Shown piece after piece: positions 42,901-54,900 of a DNA stretch of 64,000 nt (position 1 is the first letter of the stretch; each line of letters opens with the position of its first letter). The notes beneath the pieces are model-generated. The model was not told the origin of the DNA. It did not search any database and worked only from the letters and a program-made list of their open reading frames with translations. The stretch covers positions 6,134,501 through 6,198,500 of the forward strand of contig JANCRA010000019.1 of NCBI GenBank assembly GCA_024362935.1. Reading direction: 5' to 3'. The translations under genes were made by a program, and so were the position numbers. Origin of the DNA: Setophaga petechia. Taxonomy: Eukaryota; Chordata; Aves; Passeriformes; Parulidae.

Positions 42901-45900
42901 AAGCAAAGTACTCATAGAAATACCACAATACTATACAGTGGCTACAAATATATAAAAGATTTTCTTTGAAGTTACACCCAGAGTTTGCAGGACACAAGTA
43001 GAGACACACACACACAAACAATAGATATATATCTACATACATGCCCCCCATCCATTTAAAAAGTATACAAATCCACTCAAAGTTTATGCTATGACTTCAT
43101 ACTTTCAACACAGATTGCAAGTCTAAATATCAGTTCAAGCTGTTAAAAACCAATTAATTCAAAAGTGTAAATAGGTATTTAAAGATGCTGATGCCTAAAT
43201 TTGTTAACCAGCTTTTTGCAGTGGACATTTGGAATGACTCCAGCTCTTAAGCAGCTGTTCATTAACGAGCTTATCTTCCACATAATTCAATACAGGCTTC
43301 TTTGTGCTGACAAATACAGGGAAAAATATCAGTTAAAAAAAGTCACTAGCATAGAACAAAAAGAATGTTCTTCATGACACATAATCAAACAAAGACATTC
43401 TTGATTAATCAGAATAAGCACCAGACATAAAACACTTGAAGAAACTAAGTTTAAAATTGAGTAAATCTGGAGACTGAGAATGAATTAAACAGCAAACCTA
43501 CTGTGTAAGTTTCAATTTGATATCATCTATGGACTGTAAATAGCTTGAATACACATTTTCAAACTTGTACAGCAGCTTTTGGTAAGAGTTTGTACAATCT
43601 TCCAAGTTGGCCATTATAGCAGCCCAGCCTTGATGCTGAAGATGTTCATCATGTACAAGACCTTCACAAAAGGAGCAAAGCTTCTTGGCAACCTCATACA
43701 TTTCCTGAAAAAACAATCAACAAAATACTAATCAGGCTGTTGTTGTAGCTTTATTTAGGATATTAACATAAAAGCATGAAATTTATACAGCTAGGAAGTT
43801 GTACACCTTAAAACTTCATAAAAATAACACTTTTTAAAGAATTAAGAATAAAGGAAGTTAATTAGATGACAAAAAGTATGTACTATTTACTGAGAAGAGA
43901 ATTCTTCAAAACAGAGAGGTGAAAACTGTAGCTCCAAAGCCACCTTATAAAATTAATCAAATGCTGATAATATGAAATATTCAGAGTATACACACATGAA
44001 TCATAACCCTCATACTAATAATATGGTAGAAAAACCTGGCAATCAAAGTCCAATAAGGAGTACATTTTTGATGGGCCAAGCAGAAGCTCAGAACAAGACA
44101 ATAAAATGCACAATCAGCCAGCAAAAAGCACAGGTGGATCAGGTGCAAGAACAGATGCATGAGGAAACAGAAAGGCAAATTAATTTAAGTCTTTAATTGA
44201 TTAATAAACCAGATGCAACATGAGAAGAAGCAGTACAGTGTTCACAAAGCTCTAAAACATATCCTGAAACTTGGCATCTGCAAACCAATGTGGAAGTTAA
44301 GTTTTCTGTTAAAGCATTGGGTGACAGAGAGGCATTTTACTGCCATAATAGGGTGAGAGTTTACTGCCCCACTTGGCAAAGATAAAACAGAGGTCTACAT
44401 ATGGCAATTACCAGATCTTAACAAAGGTGTACTAACAGCAATGCCCATTATAATCAATTCCAAAGTTTCAACTAGTAGGAAGAGAAACTACTTTAAATTT
44501 AGCAATTTAAGAAAAAGGCTGTTTCCCTCAAAGAGCCTATCAAAACATCAAAAAGTAATAAAGAGGTATAGAATAAATCCTTTAGCTCAGAACATTACCA
44601 GTTACTGACTCCTTGGAAAATACTTTCCTGCACACACCTGTACTTTAGGTTTTAGTATCTATCTAACCTACAAGAAAAAGGTCTTTTCACTTTTTGCAGG
44701 TTGAGCACACTGTTAATCAGGACTGAACACAACTCCCCTGTGCCATCATACATGTGAGAAAACCATGCATGGAAAAACAAGTTATACAAAATACAGTGAG
44801 AAAGCAGTGTTAAAAATGTGTTACCTAACACATTCATGTATTTCAAAATGCATTTGCTGCTGAACACATGGTTAGCAGCACATATGCACACTCAAAAAAA
44901 TTTAGGGACCAACAACACTTATATTCTGAAATAAACCACAAAACTGCATGGCATTTTAAACAAACATTTCACAATTCATACTGAAAGTTATGATCATCCT
45001 CCCTGTTTCAGAAGTTCACGCCTTGTTTCAAGCAGCATGACAAAGTTCTACTGTCCTTCAAATCACTGATAGCTAAGCTATCAGCAGAAGAATGATGAAT
45101 ATTCTAAATAGCCATATACGCAACTCCAATGAAATCCTAGGTTGTTAATAAAAATTCCTATCACTTTGTAGTAAAGGTGGTATTTCTCTTCTTGTTTTCT
45201 GAACTTTGGCAGCTTTCTGTGCATGTGACAATGATGATTTCCGGTTTGAAGAGAATGGTTATTTTAATTGCTCCAGGAACTCTTGCTTCCTAAGTCAAAA
45301 ATCAACCAATAACACAACTGGGATGGTATCCAGACAATGCTGAAATCTGCAAGTCATTTTCTCCAGACTATCCCACGTTTGGTTGTACAACTTAAATGTA
45401 CATAAGCTGACCAATGCAATATTGACTTGAACATTTGAACATTTTTTTACTGTCTTAAATTGACTTTGTATACAAGTACAAGGGCAAACTGCACAGTATA
45501 TAAAAAAAAGCTGAATTACTGCTTCCTCAGTTATCATATTAAGAACCAAAAGAACAGGCTGTTTTACCCTAAGATATACAAAAAAATTATCCCAATAATA
45601 TGAAGCTGAAAAGGTAACTGAATGCCTCTGCTGCATTCTAATGTACATCTTGAATATGTACATAAACATTTTACTTTCAATTCACAAAAATTGTTCTCTC
45701 TCAAAGTCAACCTTCTGCCAAAGGAGGAGCCATACCGCTCAAAACCACTATGAGCCATAGTTCCAGAAGTGAGAGAATATACAAAAACATACATTAGTTT
45801 TAAGGAGTTCAAAACAATATAAGCCACCTACAAAATCAAAATTAATCATAAATTCTTTTTATGTAGTTCCTCCAAATGAGTATGAACCAAAGTAAAGACT

Positions 45901-48900
45901 GGACTCAGCTGTTTCCTTAAATGCCCTGAGTAGAGGTTTTTGCCAGTTCTATTTTCCTTTGGACAAGCTCACTTAGCACAGCTCATGTGTTTAACACATT
46001 AAAGTATGCACTAGGCTTCATATGACCCCACTTTCCACCCCGAGATATATTCTTACCTAGTGGGCAAGGTTTGCTTTTTCAGCTAGATCCATTCATTGTG
46101 TTCACAACAGAAGTCAAAAGTTACAAGTCAGAGCTGCCCTATGAAGTTTTATTTTATGTCATTTTTGATACTCATTTCAGAACCTAAGTGTGGCAAATTT
46201 AATATTTTTGTTTTAAGAAGCTTGTTTCCCCCCCAAAACACTTTCAAACACAAAAGAGAAGTTACAAGTAGAAAAAAAAGTCCTCACAACTGAGACCAGT
46301 TGGTACATAACTGAAAACCAGCACTGACACTTTGTATCCAAGAATGTAACCTACCGGAACTTACTCAAAGTTAACCCAAACAGGAGCTCCTATCCCAGCA
46401 GTCTGGTTCCTAGAAATGTAACGGTGAACAGATTTTCCCAGACCAGCAAATTAATACTACTTAATTTTTCAGAAACTTTGTAACAGGAGGACATTCTACT
46501 AAGTGTCCGAATCTCTCATATAAACAGACACATGCCCAAAGGAACTATTATATAAAAATACTCCAAGGTCGTCTAACCATACAACCAGGTATTCATTGTC
46601 AGATGTGCTGCAGCTTCTTAATGTATACACAGGAGATGTGGACATTAAAATCCTTTTATGAAAGCCATCATTAATATTGCTCATAAATCATCTCAATCAT
46701 AAGCATTGAGACATACTAAGTCTCTCAGCAGCAAAAGATTTTTTTTCTGAGCGAACTCTGAGATGAAAATTCATTAGCAAAGTTTCTTTCAAGTAACATG
46801 TATTCAAAGTTATCCATATGCTAACAGACTGGAAATCAGATTGTACAAACGACCAGACATGTTTCAGGGCACATATGCAAGGTATTACAACAGCATCCCA
46901 TATCATCCTCTCAAAGTTACTTGTACATGCGCCACAGAAATTCTGTCTAGGTGGTAGGAGGCAAACAGGAGAATTATGTCAGCATGGCATGGAATTAGGA
47001 GTCCACAGAAACACAGCAGTGCTTTTGATGCTGGTTTCTTAAGCTATATCATGAAATAAGCTCATTACATTAAATACTAAAGAATATTACTCTGAATTCA
47101 GGAGGTTCCAAACATATGGTTCTAATGAAGGTCAAACCACATGGAGTAACCATTTGTGCACACACATGCCAGAACTGTTTCAGACTTCTACTATACTAAG
47201 CAGATACTAGTGCATACAAGAAGAACACTATGTTAAACCAATATTTCATTTGTTTTGTTTTGTCATCCCGTTTCAAAGTGTGAAAGCACACAGCAAGAAA
47301 ACACAGCAGAGAAGTTGTTTTGCATCATTTGGAGTATCTATGTAATTCAACTTCAACTATTTTCTTTGAAGTTATGAAATTAAAAGCTACACAAAGGTAC
47401 CTTTCTTATCTTGCCATCACTTCTGAAATAAACCTTCAGGTGATGTGGTTTGTTCTTCCTACATGCTGTCTATTTCCATACACAACATTTTTGTGAGAGA
47501 TCTCAAGCTACTTTAGAAGGCACTAGACCAAATTATTTTATATAACTGTATAGCTCTATACAAGAAAGAATAAACCAGTTCTCTGCTAAATGAAGTCTAA
47601 AAACTGAATTACATTAAGCACAGAAATAAAGGCCTGCAATCCAACATATGTTTTAATGCTTCTGAGTAAGGCTGCCAGCTCCAGCACAGAAAAGGAAGCC
47701 TGCCTAACAACAGGCTTGCTTTTGTCATTGACTATTCACAGACACACTCAAGTCTTACTGGCAGACACCCAAAGCTTCACAGAGCACAAAAGTTAACTTC
47801 AGTTGCCTTGTAGGGCTACAATCATCCTACAGAGGTACAGCAGCATATCTAGCACAGCAATTGCCTCACTGCACCACTGGAATGAGAACCTAAAAGAGCA
47901 CTACTAGCAGAACATGAATACCAAGACTCAGACTAATCCCCACGTCCTGTTATGTTGAAGAGCAAATAATGACATTCTCATGACCCAATTTTTCAAGAAA
48001 TCCACAGGGCCACCAGAATGCATTTAATCTTTGGCTAGATGTTGTAACAGAGTGTGTAGCTAAATTATTTCCTTTGAGAATCACAAATTAAATGTAGGTG
48101 ATACTTCTGATGAAGAATCTTCTTACAATGAATTCTTTTTCCTATGTTTCAACCAAAAATCAGTAGAATCAACAAAGTATGTTTTATTTAAAGCAGAAAT
48201 TAACTGGTGAAGTGTTTAGTATTAATTTCAAGACTGTCTCTGCATCCTACTGTCTTAATTCTGCTCATCTGAATGAGCAAACTCTGACAACGGTCTGTCT
48301 GTCTTAAGTGGTCTTTGGACTTACCTCTAAAGAACAAAAGTTCTCAGGAAATGCAGGGTTCTTTCCATTTTCTAAAACCCTGTGGTAGAAGGAAATAAAT
48401 CAAAGTCCTCTATTGCCATGTGTCTGAATCCTGTAAAAGGGAGTCCTTACAGGTTTCAATCAACCTCAGACCAATAGAAATGATCCTTGAAAGTAAAATT
48501 CCACAGACTTACACACTGCAACAGCAGATAAATGCTTTCACAACAAGGACCTGTTACCTTGTTTACCAAAATTAGTAACCAAGACCATTATCTCTAATAC
48601 ATACACAGCTATAACATGAAACTACTAAATTAAACATTTAAGTTTCTATAACCTGTAATTGGAGCAGTTAACTTCACTGTGAGGGAGACTGATATTTCAT
48701 GGCAACTTCTCTCCTTTCAGTAGACAGCTGTCTATTCCATTCTCCTTTAATATTGGTTATTTTTGGTGACTGTGTCCTTTGGACATTTGTCCACACAGTT
48801 CATAACTTATTTCCTACTCAGAAAGTATTTATTTCATCAGCATAGCACAGTAGAAGTAATTTTCTAAGTGACAGATTAACTACTTTCTTCAGTAATGCTT

Positions 48901-51900
48901 TCACTAGTTCTCTTTGATATTATAAGCAGATTTGGAGGAGTCAAGTAACAGAACTTCCCATCAAAAAACAAACTGCGAAATTATATAAATCACCACATCA
49001 GGGAGTCAAACCATGGTATAAGGTAAGTGTTGGCTTCCACTAGCTTGATTCCAAGTCACCCAACTCTTTTTGTTCTGATCAATTTTTTCAAAGCTTGATC
49101 TAAAGTTTTGGTTACAAAGGTCAAAAAAATGCTATAGTAGCATTTAAAAAGATCTACCTTGGAGTAAATCTTGCATTATACTTTGGGATAAACTAAAACC
49201 CATTTTACCTCACCCTGCTCAATTACTTTAAAAAATTGAGACTGATCTGAGTTACAGAGAAATCTGGACTTCTTAGGAGGAGTCAGGAGAAGTGTGCCTG
49301 ACTATTACACAAATAACTCAGTCAAAATTAATTTGGCCACACAAATATTTCAAACACTACACACCATGAAGAACATTAATATTTTAAAATAATTCTTTCC
49401 AAGAGTCTCAAAACAACTTTCTAGTAGGAAAAAACATTTCTCCAAATAGTAGATCCACAGTTTTCAGGAAGCATGACTGTACTTCTTGGCTTAAATATCT
49501 GAAATGCTTGAAACTAAACTGAGAATGATCTATGACTGTGTACTATGACTACAGTTGCGGTTTTACACAACCAAGTAAAATGACCACACAGTTTCTCATC
49601 CTCATTTCCACTTCTCAAAGAAGAACTGACAGGAATTGACAGTTTGATCATGACAGTAGCAGCATCCCATGAAGTGTGAAAGATACCCACTCCCAAAAAG
49701 TTCAATATCCCTCCCAGATAAATGACATGGGAACTTCAGTTGGATCACTTGGAAAAAAAAATCCTTTCCTAAAGGCTAAGCTACCAGAAATTATTTTAAG
49801 TAGTGGTGTTAAAAGACCATGAGATTGACACAGCACAACCTATTGCACAACATACTGTGTAGAGAACAGCTTGTTTTCTCAGTTGGTGTGCACGTAACTT
49901 TTTGCAAACACTGTGTGCACCTCACTCTCCACATACTGCAGCTCACTGCAAGAACTGCTCAACTGCAAGAAAGGTGGGAGACCAGGCTAGCTGCAAAAAA
50001 GGCAACCTGGAACCCTTCAGGCAGAGACATCTCAAATGTAATTTTTAGCCCAAGAGAAACCAGAATGCCAAGACATAAAATGAAAACAGGCTTAGAGAGT
50101 TGACTTAACTGAGCTTTTTAAAAAAACATATGACAAAGACATCCTATTGCAAATGACAAAACCTGTGACAAGAATTTCAGTTTAAATAGTAAAGGAATGA
50201 GTTAAGGGAACAGATGTAGCTTCTTTAAAGCTACCTAATCTTTGTGCTTTGAATTCTACATAATGATATCATAGGTGGTGAACAGGAACTTAAGAAAATC
50301 CATAGTAGATGTTAAAATCATGAAAACAGAAAGAAACAGAAAATGGATGTATGACAAACACAGTACCATGGAAAACCAAATACAAGATACATTCTACACA
50401 GGAATAATTTTTGGTTAGGAGTTATGAAACCTAAAAAAAGATTTTAACTTTTTTGATGCAGCTTTTTTTACTTTTTATGTAACTCAAAGAAATTAGTGTT
50501 AATTTGGGGGGGGGGGGGGGGGGGAATGGCTACTTTCACATATACTTCCATCCTACAAATATATACATGCAACAGGCCATAAGAATGAAAAGACCTCCAC
50601 TATGAACTAAAATGTGACTTCCATACCCGAGTAGTAACAACAGATTGGGGGGGGGAAAAAGGCAGAAGCAAAAACATAATTTAATTCAATAACAGACACA
50701 GAAAAATTACAGACATAGAAAAAATGATGGAGAGGCCACAATGCGTAGATTCATAAAAATACTTGTTAAAGGAGACCCTAGAACTACTTTTAATGAGAGG
50801 AAAAAAAAATTAGAGGCCATATATCATTCTCTGTTTGCAACTTCCTATCAAGTCTGCTTTTAAAGATCATATTCTATAGTCTCTGGGCACAGTTGATACC
50901 AGATTAAATAGAAACAAGTAGCTATCAAATATTATTTCCTTAATATTTACACATCACTGCTCCTTCTTGTTGACAAGAACAGGTAAGACTTTTTCATAAG
51001 CAATAATTTAGAATGTAAACTTTATTTTCCTACTACATTATCATATAATAGCACATGTATTAGTAGTAAATATTAATTAGTCAATTTTAATTAATTAAAA
51101 TGCTCTAAATAATTACAACAGGCAAAAACCTCTCCATTCTGCTTTTCTGGTAAAGCAAGTTACCATTTCTCTAGAATTAACAAAAAGACAAAGCTTGGAT
51201 TATTTTGTAGGAACTCTCCCATACAGTACTCTCAGTGTGACTTTGGGTGCATCAATCACACAACCACAGAGATTTAGAGCCTTTCCAGCTCTCCCCAGAT
51301 CTTAATTTTGAGAAGGATTAATATCCCATATTCCTTCTTCCTCCCAGGCAAGAGGCTTATTGTGAACCTTGGAGAAGATTAATGCTCTAACCACATTTGC
51401 AGTCCTCCCTCAGTTTCTTCTGAATTACTGTTCAATATTCTTCAAGCAGGCATCATGAAAAACTAATTTAGTACAACACTGCAATACTTCTTTATACAGG
51501 CTTCACACCTTGGTACATCTAAAAATCACAACAGACTATTTACTAATCTCCTATTACATACGATGGATTTATCAGTCCCCTGACATCCCAGAGAAGTACT
51601 CAATTCATTTTTACAGCCTAACACAGAGCCTGTGGCTTTAGAACATTTAAAATCTTGGATAAAAATAAATGTCAATGTAAAGGTGAATCAGATTTAAGAA
51701 TATTACTACCTATTTAATCTTTAAATATATTTCCAAGTTTTTAATAAGAAAACAAATACCATCACTATAACCATTTTATAAGCAGGGAAGAACTGTCAAA
51801 AGTGGGGAACAAATAATAATCTTCCTGAAAATAAATCTGCAAGCTAAAAATAACACCTGAATTCCACCTGAATCCATGTTTAAAGACAATTCCTGCCCCC

Positions 51901-54900
51901 ACTTCCTCCAGTCCTGCAATTCTACTAATAGGTGACACTAAGTATGGAGAGATTTATTTTCTCCTTGCAAATCAACTCATGATCACTCTCTCTATATAAA
52001 GTTTCCAGTCTGTAGCTAAATATTAATAGTATTATAGACCTGCACCCGAAATGTAGAAACAACTATAAATATGTTATTTAGATCTTTAGAAAGATGAATA
52101 ACATATATAAAGGTATAAATACTGAAATAAATTTGCATGCACTGTGTATTAATACAGTCTTCAGACTCAAAGGGGAATATTCTTTTCAAGTCTAAATAGG
52201 AGTATTTTTTAGAAAACCTTGGAATAAAAAAAGCTTACTCCAGAGGGACTAAATATGTTCCATTGTTGTATAGTAATTTTACCAAACTTAAAGCCAAATT
52301 AAGAATCAAAGAGCAAAAAACAGGGTATGGAACAGAAAAACCAGATAAAACAACAGTGAGAAACATGAAATTGAGTATCATCACCATTCACTTCCATTAT
52401 CCTCAATAAAAGACAAAGACTGTAGAAATTACTACAGCCCCACCTTCACATCAAACCAATGTTAAGTATTTAGAAGCTATCAGTCTTCCTTACTTTTATA
52501 ACCTCCTCTTAATACTTCACAAAGAATGGTTTTAAAGCACTTTCAGTTTCAGCTGGTAAAACCAGAGCACAAATGAAAACCTCCTACTCCTTAGCTGAAC
52601 TCACATTGATATCTACTCTTGCCTATGACAGTCATATGACTCACAGACACCTAATAACTCAAGGTCCTATTTACAAAGTCAGCTCTAACTGTCAACAGGT
52701 GGGGAAGAGAGAAAGAGTCTACGGGACTCAATCCGCGCCTTAAATCAGACAGTGTGTCAAGGTCACATTATTTCACATTATTCAGGAGAACCCTCCCCCT
52801 CCTGACAGGTCAGGATGCCAAAATCCCTGTTCTCTATACAACAGTTAACACACTTCTCTAAATTCTCCTTTGTAGTATTAAATCCCAGCCACTTCAAGTG
52901 CTACATGTTCTTCTCAACTGCATTAAAGTTGTCACTGAAACGAAGAAACTTTTTACCAAGACATAAAACATATCACTATTCATTTTGTGTAAGGTGCTCC
53001 ACATAACTATTCTCCTGCTGTCAACCACTGAAATAATCTTTAGAGATATTAAAAATGCTTAATAAATTTAAATGTAAAATTTGTAAAGAAAATTAGATCA
53101 GTTTTTAATACAGAAATACAATCTGTAAAAATAAAACATAACTACTGAAGGCATTGTGTCAGTGTCTTGAGCATGCAGTTGGTTTTTACTGCATGCACAT
53201 TGGCATTTAACTGACCATGTTGCAGTGAGTGACTTTTCCCTATTGAAACAACACAGAAATAATCAAATTGCACTTCTGACCAACTTGCAAGTAAATACAT
53301 GCAATATGCAAGTCAGAGGCAGTACTCAATAATAAGCAACCTGAACTGTGGGAAAAAGCTTTGCTTTATTAATTCCTCACCAGTTTAGACATAAAATATA
53401 AGCATAAAACAGAAGAGTGGCAACATGCTTTTAAAAATTATAGTGTTAACTTTCTACTTGAGTTAACATTGCTTCCAAAGTTACTTTTCTCGTTTCAGGA
53501 TAAGGCAGACTAAAAGTTGTTGGAAAATAAGGCAGTGCATGAAGGCATGGTCCAAAGCAATCCGATCACTTTTGTTTTGTAAATACTTTTCCAAACGTAC
53601 ACATCCAAAAGGTGCCTTACACTACAGTTCTGAAAGAAGCTCTGAACATGCTGAAGAAGCAAGCACATCTCTCAAAACTTACCTTGAAACTCTGAGACAA
53701 AGGCTCTAAAGAGTACATCATCACTAACACACCATTTTTACTGCCTTTTGAAGAAACTATTTCATATTTCACATCAAGCTTTCCCTCTGACATTTTCCTT
53801 TGGTGTGCAAATCCAGTAACAATCTACTTACCACAGCAAGCTGTGTTCGTGATGCTACTGTATGAAACACTGCAGGCATCATAAGAGATTCTTCTACTTT
53901 CAATTCCATCTCATTCTCTGCTGAAAATGTGGTTTTGGGGATAGCTGGTGGACGTTCACACAAGATCATTTCTTTGTTGAATAAAAAAATTGGGTTGGTG
54001 TCCTACACTCAAAAAGGAAACAAAACCAAACACTGAGTAAAGGTAACTTCCTGTTTAATTATCAATTATTTCCTCATGTGAGTAATATGTCTTGAGAACA
54101 AGTTAAAATCTACACTTAGAAGCTGAATACATAAACATCTGTTTCTCAAATGAAAGAAATCCAGCAAACTATGGAAGAAAAATTAAAAATTAAGGCATGG
54201 TCCTTAATTATGTCTTTTTCTTCCCCTATAAATGAAAGTTTAGACTAAGAATGCAGCATGCACTTACTGTTCCAGCACTGTAACTACACACTCTTCTGTC
54301 TGGGGCCATACACTCTCCTCCACTGACAACCAGAACTTGGTGCTGAATGGCAATCTTGTATTTTGTTTGAATTGCATATTTCAGATCAGCCACACTGAAA
54401 AAAAATGGGAAGAGAAGTCGATGCTATCAGATACTTATGTCTCAAATTTTATGTATTTCTGTAAGAGACACAGGTGAATTGTCTGTCCAAGCAGAACATT
54501 TTTAAAAGAAGTATTTTTATTCTGCACAATAACGTATTTCTAAATTTTATAAATGCTGCGATGTGTTGCATTCTGGATATCCAATTAATACACTATCAGT
54601 TAAAAGAAAATAGTCTCTGCATTGCTGATATGTCACCAGCAATATTTTTTACCAGATCTGTTAGCACGCTGAAATTCTGGATTGAGTCACAGCAAACATT
54701 TAGGATAGCAACTGTAAAAGTCATATTGTGTTCCTTGAATTTATACTGTATGACCAAAGAGCTGACTTGATAAGGCCCTAGAAGTCAAGACTATCAACAC
54801 TTCATTATTTATAACACAACCACAATTCCACCTAATAAACTCTGCCTGATTTACTGTACATAAAGCATTAAACAATAACAGGAAACTCAACAATCAATAT

